Shown here: positions 25,108 to 33,416 of the stretch, piece after piece
How the letters are laid out: each line of letters begins with the position of its first letter
How positions within the stretch are numbered: position 1 is the stretch's first letter
NCBI GenBank assembly: GCA_017517605.1
Contig: JAFWYQ010000062.1
Coordinates: 1-33,800, forward strand
Length of the DNA stretch: 33,800 nucleotides
Source of the DNA: Bacteroidaceae bacterium
Lineage (GTDB): Bacteria > Bacteroidota > Bacteroidia > Bacteroidales > Bacteroidaceae
Direction: 5' to 3'
The notes under the pieces: model-generated
Database searches by the model: none
What the model saw: the letters and a program-made list of their open reading frames with translations, nothing else
Told to the model about the DNA's origin: nothing
Program-made: the position numbers and the translations under genes

Positions 25108-26532
25108 ATGAAGACTTTCAAATATATACTTTTCGCCATCGTTTGTGGAGTTACTTTCACCGCTTGCGACGATTTCCTTGACATCACCCCCGAAGGACAG
25201 ATTAAAGGTGACGAAATGCTGACCTCGCCCGAAGGTATTGAGGATGCCCTCTACGGAGTCTATTCACAGATGCGCAACCAAACGCTCTACGGACAGGAGC
25301 TGCACTTCTCCACCATGGAGATATTGGCACAAAACCTTACCTGCAAGGGCAACACCTCCATCGAAGCGATGGGGAATTATGAGTACGACAACACCAACGT
25401 AAAAGGGATGTTCGAAGGTATATGGACGGCCATGTACAAGAACATTTCCAACGTGAACAGCATCTTGGCCGCTGACCTCGTAGCCTCAGCCTCCAAATAC
25501 CCTTATACCATATATAAAGGTGAAGCGTTGGGACTCCGCGCCTTCATGCACTTCGACCTGATGCGCCTCTATGCCGAACAGATCACACAGAACCCCGAAG
25601 CAGAAGGAATCCCCTACGCCACGGAGTTCTCGCTGAATACGCCAAACTTCGAACCGTTAGCCAAGAACTACGAACACATCTTGGCCGACTTGCACGAAGC
25701 AGAGCGCCTGTTGGCCGACGAAGCACAGTACGTAAACGACCGACTTTTCATGACCGACCGTCAGATTCATTGCAACCTCTATGCCGTGCAGGCACTGATG
25801 GCACGCGTCTATCTGACCATGGGCGACAAGGAAAATGCAGCCGTCTATGCCAAGAAGGTGATTGATGAAAGCCCCTACAAACTGAATGTGAAGACCGACA
25901 TCAATGGCGACATTGCCGGCGTGCTTTCCGAAAAAGAGACACTCTTCGGCATCTATTTTGCAGAGTTCTACAACAATGTGTATGCCAAATTGCAAGCTAC
26001 CACCAGTTACTACTCTTTGAATCCACGTGGTGACATTGAAAGCATTTACGAACAACAGGCCGACGGATTGGATTATCGCACAACCGCCTACTTCACTTCG
26101 GTAGAATTGGGTGGTACTCCCACATTGCGACTGAGCAAACTCACCGATTCGTATGAATTGCAGAACATGGGTTCATCGCGTCCCAAGGAACTGATTCAAG
26201 GAATCAACCTCATCCGCTTGCCAGAAATGTACTACATTATGGCTGAATCACTATTGGAGAGCGATATAGAACTGGCCACCGAATATTACAACCAGGTATT
26301 GGAGTCGCGCGGATTATCTGCAATCAAAGACCAGACACTGACTCAGGAACTTATCAACCTCGAACGCTTCAAGGAGTATTTCGGCGAAGGACAGACATTC
26401 TTCAACTTGAAACGCCAACACCTGAACATCAACGCATGGGACAATGCCACAGGAAAGGAAAAAGTCATCCCAGCCAGCAAGAAGATATATGTGGTTCCTA
26501 TTCCCGACAGTGAATACGAAAATAGACTATAA
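25108..26532 (+). CDS. SusD/RagB-family outer-membrane lipoprotein
   Basis: Surface lipoprotein of 474 aa that forms the lid of the SusC transporter and binds ligand. The lipoprotein signal ends at Cys20 (GVTFTACDDFLDITPEGQ), and the FLDITPEGQ opening is a SusD hallmark. Helical repeats follow (LGLRAFMHFDLMRLYAEQIT, ALMARVYLTMGDKENAAVYA), and the C-terminal part has RLPEMYYIMAESLLE and the closing LERFKEYFGEGQTFFNLKRQ stretch seen in RagB/SusD proteins. At 474 aa it is shorter than many glycan SusD proteins, close to RagB-like peptide binders, although length alone is weak evidence. It lies between susC and the DUF4843 gene in one transcription unit. Confidence 0.95.
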   Translation: MKTFKYILFAIVCGVTFTACDDFLDITPEGQIKGDEMLTSPEGIEDALYGVYSQMRNQTLYGQELHFSTMEILAQNLTCKGNTSIEAMGNYEYDNTNVKGMFEGIWTAMYKNISNVNSILAADLVASASKYPYTIYKGEALGLRAFMHFDLMRLYAEQITQNPEAEGIPYATEFSLNTPNFEPLAKNYEHILADLHEAERLLADEAQYVNDRLFMTDRQIHCNLYAVQALMARVYLTMGDKENAAVYAKKVIDESPYKLNVKTDINGDIAGVLSEKETLFGIYFAEFYNNVYAKLQATTSYYSLNPRGDIESIYEQQADGLDYRTTAYFTSVELGGTPTLRLSKLTDSYELQNMGSSRPKELIQGINLIRLPEMYYIMAESLLESDIELATEYYNQVLESRGLSAIKDQTLTQELINLERFKEYFGEGQTFFNLKRQHLNINAWDNATGKEKVIPASKKIYVVPIPDSEYENRL

Positions 26533-26550
26533 CGAATTAAAAAGATTAAA

Positions 26551-27357
26551 ATGAAGAAATTCAATTATATCATAGGGACATTCGCCCTTGCCCTCGGCTT
26601 CACAGCCTGCGAGGATGAAGACTACATGAAGTTCGACACAGCCTATACAGGTATCTATTTCACCAGCGACTCCAGCCAATACTCCTTCAGTGTCACCCCC
26701 ATCGAAGTGAGGGAATACACACTGAAAGTGCCGGTACAGATTATGGGCGCTCCGTCAAAGGCACCCCGCTCCATCGGCTTTGAATTGGTGACAGACCAAT
26801 GCAAAGCTATAGAAGGCGTGCAGTACGAGATTGACGAAGCTGTCATCCTGCCCGACTCCATCACAGGCTACATCCCCATCCGCATCCTGCGCGACGGACT
26901 ACAAGGCGACTATGCCAACGGGTACGAACGTTACCAACTGACCCTCCGTTTGGTAAAGAATGAGCACTTCACCCCCACGCTCGATTCACTCAGCCAAGTA
27001 CACCAAAGCAAGTTTGACAATGCCGTAGAACAGCCGGCTTGGTACAATGCGCATGGAGAAAAGGTCTGGTCACTCAGTTCCCTTGGAGTATGGCATCCGT
27101 ATAAGTTCATCAAAATGGTAGAATATTTCCATGCCATTGAAGCCATCCAACCCGAGACCTACAAGAAAATGGTGAAGCTCTATGGCGAAAATCTGGAGCA
27201 CATAGAATACGGCGACCCATACCAGTATCGCACCATCTTCAAGAAGTACATCTACCAACCCATGTATGAGCACTTCAACGACCCTGCCAACAGGGAAATG
27301 ATTCTGGACGAATACCCCGACTTTCCCTTTGATTTCCCCGACCCGTTTGCAGTGTAG
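26551..27357 (+). CDS. DUF4843 lipoprotein
   Basis: A 268-aa lipoprotein (signal ending at Cys20, ALGFTACEDEDYMKF) matching in layout the DUF4843 family: a short start with YTGIYFTSDSSQYSFSV, then Ig-like beta strands (REYTLKVPVQIMGAP, RSIGFELVTDQCKAIEGVQY, YIPIRILRD, YQLTLRLVKNEHF) and a helical tail. The family nearly always accompanies susCD pairs together with a PKD-like lipoprotein. From memory, an equivalent pair (BT2261/BT2262) co-purifies with the B. thetaiotaomicron BT2263-2264 SusCD complex, which held peptides. Molecular role unknown; an accessory of the surface transporter is inferred. Gap to susD is 18 nt. Confidence 0.85.
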   Translation: MKKFNYIIGTFALALGFTACEDEDYMKFDTAYTGIYFTSDSSQYSFSVTPIEVREYTLKVPVQIMGAPSKAPRSIGFELVTDQCKAIEGVQYEIDEAVILPDSITGYIPIRILRDGLQGDYANGYERYQLTLRLVKNEHFTPTLDSLSQVHQSKFDNAVEQPAWYNAHGEKVWSLSSLGVWHPYKFIKMVEYFHAIEAIQPETYKKMVKLYGENLEHIEYGDPYQYRTIFKKYIYQPMYEHFNDPANREMILDEYPDFPFDFPDPFAV

Positions 27358-27394
27358 ATAGACAGAAAAATAATCAGATAATATACATTCAGCA

Positions 27395-28909
27395 ATGAAA
27401 CTAAAGAATATATTGGCAATCGCCCTATTGACAACATCTCTCACTTCTTGTTTCGACGATGAAACCACGTTGGGCAACCGCCCCATTTCGGAAATCGTCA
27501 TCGACAGTACTTCCATCCAACAGGTGTACAACATCAACAAGAACGAGACACTCACCATTTCACCCGTCGTCAGCCAGACAACCCGTGAAAAAGAACTTAC
27601 CTATACGTGGGAAATCAATTTGGAGACATACAGTCACGACAAAGAGTTTGTCTATGAAGGCAAGGAGTTGGGCAGCTACCAATGCCGTCTGATTGTAGAG
27701 AACAGTGATGGAAAAACGTTCTTCCCCTTTGAGCTTCACGTCAACTCACCTTACGAAGAGGGTATCACCCTCATCAGCAAGGATGCCGAGGGAAACAGTA
27801 TGCTTTCCTTCATGCTCATGCCTGCTGATGGCAGTGAACCCACAGGTTTCATGAGTGGTGACCAATTCTGTGCCAACAATACAGATTATGCCTTTGCAGC
27901 CAACCCGGCCGACATGGTACAGAGTAGCGGAAACCTCATCGTTGCTTGCCAAGGTAACGAGAACGGCACCTCACCTGCCACCATCTATTACCTCAACGAA
28001 AAAACCTTTGTGGTGGAAAACATGATTACGGCTCCAGAGTACCCCGACTTCAAACCTACCCAGATGGGCATTCCCTCCGTGGGAGCTTCGGGGGTGGCTT
28101 ATCCTGTGCTGTGTGAGAATGGGCATGTCTATGAGTTCTCCACCACTGAAGGAGCTTTGGCCAAACCGGTAAAACTTCCCTATACTTATGCTCAGACAGC
28201 CATCATCAGCGACGGGGGCACGGGCGGAAACTACAATCTCCTTTATTGGGACACCGACATCAATGCCCTCTGCATGATTTATCGTGGATACGGCCCCTAC
28301 TATTGTGGAAAGAAGTACCACCTGAGCCGCGAGGAATGTCAGGGAACAGCCAACTTCTTCAATGGACTCAGCATCCGCAAGATGGTGCTTGTGCGCATGA
28401 CCGACGAACAGAAGCGGGCCGGAGGCAATCCTGAAGCACTCGTCATCACATCCAATGCCACCGGCATCATGTTCCAGAAGAGCCGGCTCTCTGTTGACTT
28501 TTGGGAATACAATTCCGAAACATTGGAAAATGTCCTCATTGACAACGGCGGTTACGAAATGTGCGGCATCGGCCAGCTTTCCCTCACCGAAACCACTCCC
28601 TGCGTAGCCAACCGGACTTATTACTCCATGCTTTTTGCTGAAGGAAACAAAGTGAAACGTTGGAACTACACCTCCTCACAGATGATTACCGCTGCCGATG
28701 ACCTCCTGACCGTCGGCTCCGAATCGGCCATCATCACTGGTCTTGAGCTCAGCACCGACCACACCCGCACTTATGTTGCCTTCTACGAACCTGACCAACC
28801 GGGGCTTAACGGCAGTGTGTGGGTCATCGACACTGACAAGGGCACCGTGCTCAACAAGTATGAGAACGTCTGCTACCAGCCGGTGAAGATTATGTATAAG
28901 AAGAAGTAA
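27395..28909 (+). CDS. PKD-like family lipoprotein
   Basis: A 504-aa lipoprotein (signal to Cys19, LLTTSLTSCFDDETTLGN). Residues about 30-125 form a PKD-like beta sandwich (ETLTISPVVSQTTREKELTY, then TWEINLETYS, then SYQCRLIVENSDGKTFFPFEL). The remaining 370 residues are beta-rich with repeated strand-turn units and may form a propeller-like domain (inference only). Such proteins occur beside DUF4843 in SusCD loci that appear to handle peptides. It probably sits on the cell surface with SusCD. A hairpin (28915-28986) separates it from the peptidase gene. Confidence 0.82.
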   Translation: MKLKNILAIALLTTSLTSCFDDETTLGNRPISEIVIDSTSIQQVYNINKNETLTISPVVSQTTREKELTYTWEINLETYSHDKEFVYEGKELGSYQCRLIVENSDGKTFFPFELHVNSPYEEGITLISKDAEGNSMLSFMLMPADGSEPTGFMSGDQFCANNTDYAFAANPADMVQSSGNLIVACQGNENGTSPATIYYLNEKTFVVENMITAPEYPDFKPTQMGIPSVGASGVAYPVLCENGHVYEFSTTEGALAKPVKLPYTYAQTAIISDGGTGGNYNLLYWDTDINALCMIYRGYGPYYCGKKYHLSREECQGTANFFNGLSIRKMVLVRMTDEQKRAGGNPEALVITSNATGIMFQKSRLSVDFWEYNSETLENVLIDNGGYEMCGIGQLSLTETTPCVANRTYYSMLFAEGNKVKRWNYTSSQMITAADDLLTVGSESAIITGLELSTDHTRTYVAFYEPDQPGLNGSVWVIDTDKGTVLNKYENVCYQPVKIMYKKK

Positions 28910-28914
28910 TAATC

Positions 28915-28986
28915 AGCTACGAGTAACGAGCTATGAGTGACAAGTTTAATACCGCATGGATTACTTGTAGCTCGTAGCTCGTAGCT
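28915..28986 (+). promoter_or_regulatory. Hairpin between the PKD-like and M16 genes
   Basis: AGCTACGAG-type units at 28915-28945 pair imperfectly with three GTAGCTC-type units at 28963-28986, around a 17-nt loop. No U run follows, and there is no promoter-like TAnnTTTG before the next ATG. It may be a processing or attenuation site that sets lower peptidase expression. Confidence 0.5.
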
Positions 28987-29001
28987 AATACCTTATATAC
29001 C

Positions 29002-31818
29002 ATGCGTACATTCCTTTTAACACTCCTTTTCTTCCCCCTCCTTACCTTTGCCCAATCCCTTCTTATAGACCCAGCGGTACGTTACGGCACGCTGTCCAAC
29101 GGACTGACCTACTACATTTGTCCTAACCAGAAGCCTACAGGGCAGGCCGAGTTCTACATTGTGCAACGGGTTGGTTCTATCCTGGAGGAAGAAAATCAGC
29201 GCGGACTGGCCCACTTCTTGGAACACATGGCCTTCAATGGCACCAAGAATTTCCCGGGCAAGCGACTGATCGAGTATTTGGAGGAAAACGGAGTACGCTT
29301 CGGCACCGACATCAATGCCTATACCTCCTTTGACCAGACGGTCTATAACCTCTCCAACGTACCCACCCGGCGCGAAGGACTGGTAGATTCCTGCCTCTTG
29401 ATTCTCCACGACTGGAGCGGATTCATCTCGTTGGAAGGAAAGGAAATTGATGCCGAGCGCAAGGTTATCCACGAAGAGTGGCGCACCAAGACAGGCGCAC
29501 GCGAACGCATCTACGAGCAGACACTCCCCAAACTCTTCCCCGACGGAAACCGCTATGCCCATCGGATGCCCATCGGATTGATGGAGGTTGTGGATAACTT
29601 TCCACACAAGGCTCTACGCGACTATTATCACCGTTGGTATCGTCCCGACTTGCAAGCCATCATCATTGCAGGTGACGTGGATGCCAACTATGTAGAGAAT
29701 CGGATAAAGGTGCTCTGGAAAGACATTCCATTAAAGGAAGATGCCCCCGAACGTCCCTATTTCACCGTAGCTGACAATGCCACACCTATCGTAGCCATCG
29801 GTACTGACCGAGAACTTACTTCGGGTACCTTGCGCATCAGCTATAAGTACGACCCGCAACCGAAAGAGGCGAACCTGACCTTAGCCGGACAAAAAGAGAA
29901 TCTGTGCCGACAAATGGTCATTTCCATGCTCTCTTACCGCCTGTATGACCAAGCAACGGAGGGTAACAATCCACAAGAGTTCAACCTCCAATTCTCTGAT
30001 GGCGATTACTCTTTGGCCATGACCAAGAAAGCCTTGTCGGCTCATGCCTATTTCAAGGGCGACAATTGGAAAGCCGGAATGAAAGCCATCGTATTCCAAC
30101 TCAAACAAGTGATGGAGCATGGCTTTACCCCTGCCGAGTTTGAACGCGTATGCAATGATTTGCGCCGTTCCATCAGCATGACCGAAGAGAGCATCAACAC
30201 CTCATCCCTCAACAACAATGCTCTTGTACAGAAGTGCATGGCACACTTCCTGCATAGCCACCCCCTCCTCTCCCAAGCCGAAGAGATGAAACTCTATCGC
30301 CAGTTATTACAGAGTCTGACCTTGGCCGACGTAAACGCCCGCCTCAACCAATTCCTCTACAGTCAAGGAGGTGTTGCCATCCTGCTGCAAGGACAAGAAC
30401 GCGAAGGCAACCAATGGCCTACCGAAGCCGAAGTGTTGGAAGCCTACGGCGAAGCATGGGGACAGCAGACAACTCCATACGAAATACCCGAAACAGAGCC
30501 AGTACCTGAATTGATGCCCACAATGCCTGTAGCAGGCACCATCGTAAAGGAGACAGAGAACAAACTATACGGCACACACGAGTTCACCCTTAGCAACGGA
30601 GCACGGGTGATACTGAAACCCACCAAGGCCGCGAACGACATCCTACAACTGACAGCCTTCAGCCACGGCGGCACTTCACTGATTCCCGATGAAGAGTATA
30701 ACAACATCAACGCCATCAATGCTCTGCCCGGTATGGGTGGATTGGCACACCTCACCGGTCGCCAACTCGGACGTGCTCTGGAGGGAAGCACCGCTTCGTA
30801 CCAGACCAATGTTGGTACACTCACTGAATCCTTCAATGGCAATTGCCGTTGGAACGATGTGGAGGATTTGCTCCAACTGATGCATCTTCGTTTTACCACT
30901 TCACCACGTCAGGACACTACAGCTTTCCACCGTTGGCAGAACAGCATGAGGAGCACAGTGCGCCAGCGCATGGAAAGTCCCATGACCTATTTCAGCGACA
31001 CCCTTCGAAGCACCATGTACGAACCACATCCACGTAGCCGTAAAGCCTCGTTGGCATTGGCCGACAGTGTGGATTACGACCGTACATGTGCCCTCTTCAA
31101 AGAGCGGTTTGCCAATGCTGGCGATTTCACTTTCATCTTCGTGGGCCAAATGAATGTCGACTCACTCCGTCCGCTCCTTTGCCAATACGTAGCTTCCATG
31201 CCCGGCAATCCCAAGGAATGCGAAGAGGCTGATTTAGATGCGTTACCTCGTTTGAGTCGCGGTAAGCATACGGCAAATGTCCAGATACCCATGGAGAACC
31301 CCGTCACCACCGTCATCTACAACATGCTGGCCAAGGAACGTTACACAGCCAAGAATAACCTCGCTTGCGCTACCCTCAGCGAAGTGATGAACAGCCTCTG
31401 TACCGAGACATTACGCGAACAGGAGGGAGGGACCTACAACGTCAGTGTCACCTCGCGCATCTCGCGCCAACCAGCCGATGAGCTGACCTTGATGTTCAAC
31501 TTCAATACCAATCCCCAACAGGCACGCACCCTGTTACAGAAGGCTATCGACCTGCTCAGCCAAGTTGCAGACGAAGGGCCTTCAACCGAACATTTCAACA
31601 AAGCCAAGGAATATTTGCAGAAGCAATACACGGCTTATCGCGCTACGGATGCCTTTTGGATGGATGCATTGACCGACCGTGTGCGCTATGGTTCCGACGA
31701 CATGCTCACCAACGGAGAGACACTACACCAAATCACTACCAAGGACGTACAACGCTTGGCACGCAAACTTATCCGCTCCAGACATACGACCGAAGTAATG
31801 ATGAATGGGGAAGAGTAA
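29002..31818 (+). CDS. M16-family zinc metallopeptidase (periplasmic, full-length clamshell)
   Basis: A 938-aa peptidase with a Sec signal (MRTFLLTLLFFPLLTFAQ). The inverted zinc motif HxxEH is at His71-Glu74-His75 (HFLEHMAFNGTKNF). The third zinc ligand Glu152 lies exactly 76 residues after His75, as in pitrilysin. A second, inactive M16 half follows (about 540-938), with no HxxEH, giving the single-chain clamshell of pitrilysin, PqqL and FusC. These enzymes enclose and cut small unfolded proteins or peptides. Similar-length FusC and PqqL process proteins imported through TonB-dependent receptors, a close parallel to this position after susCD. No lipobox is seen, so it should be free in the periplasm. 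Confidence 0.93.
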   Translation: MRTFLLTLLFFPLLTFAQSLLIDPAVRYGTLSNGLTYYICPNQKPTGQAEFYIVQRVGSILEEENQRGLAHFLEHMAFNGTKNFPGKRLIEYLEENGVRFGTDINAYTSFDQTVYNLSNVPTRREGLVDSCLLILHDWSGFISLEGKEIDAERKVIHEEWRTKTGARERIYEQTLPKLFPDGNRYAHRMPIGLMEVVDNFPHKALRDYYHRWYRPDLQAIIIAGDVDANYVENRIKVLWKDIPLKEDAPERPYFTVADNATPIVAIGTDRELTSGTLRISYKYDPQPKEANLTLAGQKENLCRQMVISMLSYRLYDQATEGNNPQEFNLQFSDGDYSLAMTKKALSAHAYFKGDNWKAGMKAIVFQLKQVMEHGFTPAEFERVCNDLRRSISMTEESINTSSLNNNALVQKCMAHFLHSHPLLSQAEEMKLYRQLLQSLTLADVNARLNQFLYSQGGVAILLQGQEREGNQWPTEAEVLEAYGEAWGQQTTPYEIPETEPVPELMPTMPVAGTIVKETENKLYGTHEFTLSNGARVILKPTKAANDILQLTAFSHGGTSLIPDEEYNNINAINALPGMGGLAHLTGRQLGRALEGSTASYQTNVGTLTESFNGNCRWNDVEDLLQLMHLRFTTSPRQDTTAFHRWQNSMRSTVRQRMESPMTYFSDTLRSTMYEPHPRSRKASLALADSVDYDRTCALFKERFANAGDFTFIFVGQMNVDSLRPLLCQYVASMPGNPKECEEADLDALPRLSRGKHTANVQIPMENPVTTVIYNMLAKERYTAKNNLACATLSEVMNSLCTETLREQEGGTYNVSVTSRISRQPADELTLMFNFNTNPQQARTLLQKAIDLLSQVADEGPSTEHFNKAKEYLQKQYTAYRATDAFWMDALTDRVRYGSDDMLTNGETLHQITTKDVQRLARKLIRSRHTTEVMMNGEE

Positions 31819-31835
31819 GTTGAATACCCCACACA

Positions 31836-31995
31836 CCTATCTTCTATTGCCCACGAAGTCGTATTTTTGACCCGTCTCACCCTTGTGATACGGTTGCATC
31901 ACCCACGTGATACACACGCATCACAAGGGTGAGACGGGTGTATCACCAAGGTGAGACAGGTCAAAAATACGACTTCGTGGGCAATAGAAGATAGG
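31836..31995. repeat. Long nested inverted repeat with alternative pairing
   Basis: A perfect 37-bp inverted repeat (31836-31872 and 31959-31995). Inside it, the left segment 31871-31889 can pair perfectly with 31920-31938. Extended to 31891, the same segment can instead pair with 31940-31960, with three mismatches, to continue the outer stem. The central 40 bp are two tandem small palindromes, GTGATAC-GGTT-GCATCAC (31885-31902) and GTGATAC-ACAC-GCATCAC (31907-31924). It lies between the ends of two convergent genes, where it can terminate both. A mobile palindromic element is also possible. Confidence 0.85.
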
Positions 31996-32087
31996 CATAA
32001 GCGCCATAAAACATAGGTATAAGAAGAGCAGGAGAAAGATAAGCGGGCAAATACTCCTCATATAAACGGGCAATCTCAAATGGAAGT

Positions 32088-33155
32088 CTAATCCTTATCT
32101 ATCAGACGGATGTCATCAATTCGGAAGGTTGTGCCATCACGTCCAGAGCTTATTCCTTTGTATCTGAACCCGATATAGGAAATGCCGGAATAGGAACTCA
32201 AACTAACCTCTCCCGATTTAACCCATTGGTTCTCTTGCCCTGTCTCGGGGTTGGCCATGATTGCATCCACATAAGGAAGCAGATGTATCACATAAGGATT
32301 CTTTCCCGAAAGGATGAATGCCTCCAATTGGCTCATACCATCCCAATTGGCATACGATGTGGCAAACGATATGTAGGGATTCTTCATTCGTCCCAAATTG
32401 ATGGGCGGTGTAATCAGCCAGTATTCAAACGGACGGTTGCTGAACGTGTCCGTATGACAAACGGTTGCATACCGTTCAAGTGAGTTTCCACCCACTTTCC
32501 AGTTGTATTTGTAGAAAGCTGCTATATTCCAGTTATTCTGATTCAGAGAGTCACCCAATGCAAAGCTACTGAAGTCTTCATACAATTCCGTTACCGACAA
32601 TGCAATCTTCTCATCCTCCATGGCCGACGAACCAAACCATTCGTAAACAGACGTATTCTTTACTCCCGTAGTATTGAAATACCCTGTAATGTCGCCCTTC
32701 AGTTTGATGTGCCGGCGAAGGTTTTGTGGATTATCCTTCAAATTCAGTTGTTGACGAATTTGACTGTTGGAGGGCAATTGCACTGGGAGGCAATGCGCCG
32801 GGTCGTTCTCGTAAATGGAATCGGCCAACAACAGGTTGGTATTGCCTGCCGATTGCGCCGAGAAGCGGGCACCATTCGGATAGTGGCTTCCGCTTATCCA
32901 TCCTACGATATATCCCTCAATCCATGCATCTTCCACCTCAAAATACTCATCCCCGATGGCTTGTGCATGAGCCACGGTATAAGGGGACTCGCGCGAGCCA
33001 TCGCGCACATCATTGTTCACATCCTGTTCAGGAAGCGAAGGAGTAACGTCCTCTTCTGTCTCTTCATCAGGGAGAGGAATGTCCAATCGTTCGCAACTGC
33101 ACAACTCTCCAAAGAGCAGTATATATATAATAAGGTATAGGGGGACTCGCTTCAT
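32088..33155 (-). CDS. DUF6359 / choice-of-anchor-J-like lipoprotein
   Basis: A 355-aa lipoprotein: the signal ends in LLFGELCSCERLD (lipid on one of two close Cys near residues 19-21), then an acidic linker. Residues about 55-175 look like an OB-fold domain of the DUF6359 type (SPYTVAHAQAIGDEYFEVED, then AWIEGYIVGWISG and RRHIKLKGDITGYFNTTGVK). Residues about 190-355 form a jelly-roll of the choice-of-anchor J type (LYEDFSSFALGDSLNQNNW, WLITPPINLG, ISFATSYANWDG, FRIDDIRLIDKD). It is likely on the surface or in the outer membrane, with a binding role rather than a catalytic one. Family labels are from memory of motifs. It is transcribed against the peptidase gene, so it is probably not part of that operon. 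Confidence 0.75.
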   Translation of the reverse strand: MKRVPLYLIIYILLFGELCSCERLDIPLPDEETEEDVTPSLPEQDVNNDVRDGSRESPYTVAHAQAIGDEYFEVEDAWIEGYIVGWISGSHYPNGARFSAQSAGNTNLLLADSIYENDPAHCLPVQLPSNSQIRQQLNLKDNPQNLRRHIKLKGDITGYFNTTGVKNTSVYEWFGSSAMEDEKIALSVTELYEDFSSFALGDSLNQNNWNIAAFYKYNWKVGGNSLERYATVCHTDTFSNRPFEYWLITPPINLGRMKNPYISFATSYANWDGMSQLEAFILSGKNPYVIHLLPYVDAIMANPETGQENQWVKSGEVSLSSYSGISYIGFRYKGISSGRDGTTFRIDDIRLIDKD

Positions 33156-33341
33156 ACTCTCTATTCTGTTTTGGTGATTCTATAAATTATTCTGCAAAGA
33201 AACAAAAAGAATGGCAAACCACCATACATTCTTCCAATAATATTATTGCAACATGGAGATTGCATTTTTTCAGGACATCAGCCTACAAAAAAAGAAAAGT
33301 ACGGCATTCTTCCATAAAACGTTAAAAAACTATCTTTATCC

Positions 33342-33373
33342 TTCGGCTGTTTATGCTTTATTCTGTAATTTTG
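33342..33373 (+). promoter_or_regulatory. Promoter of the aldolase gene
   Basis: TTCG (33342-33345, one base off TTTG), a 20-nt spacer, then TAATTTTG (33366-33373). The ATG at 33417 gives a leader of about 37 nt. Confidence 0.6.
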
Positions 33374-33416
33374 CGCTGAAAATTGAATATTACTAACCAA
33401 TTATAAACAAACAACA

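Noticed and set aside
31885-31924. Tandem GTGATAC...GCATCAC units as a CRISPR array
   Set aside because: Only two units, 22-bp period, palindromic and without spacers of normal size; no cas gene is present.
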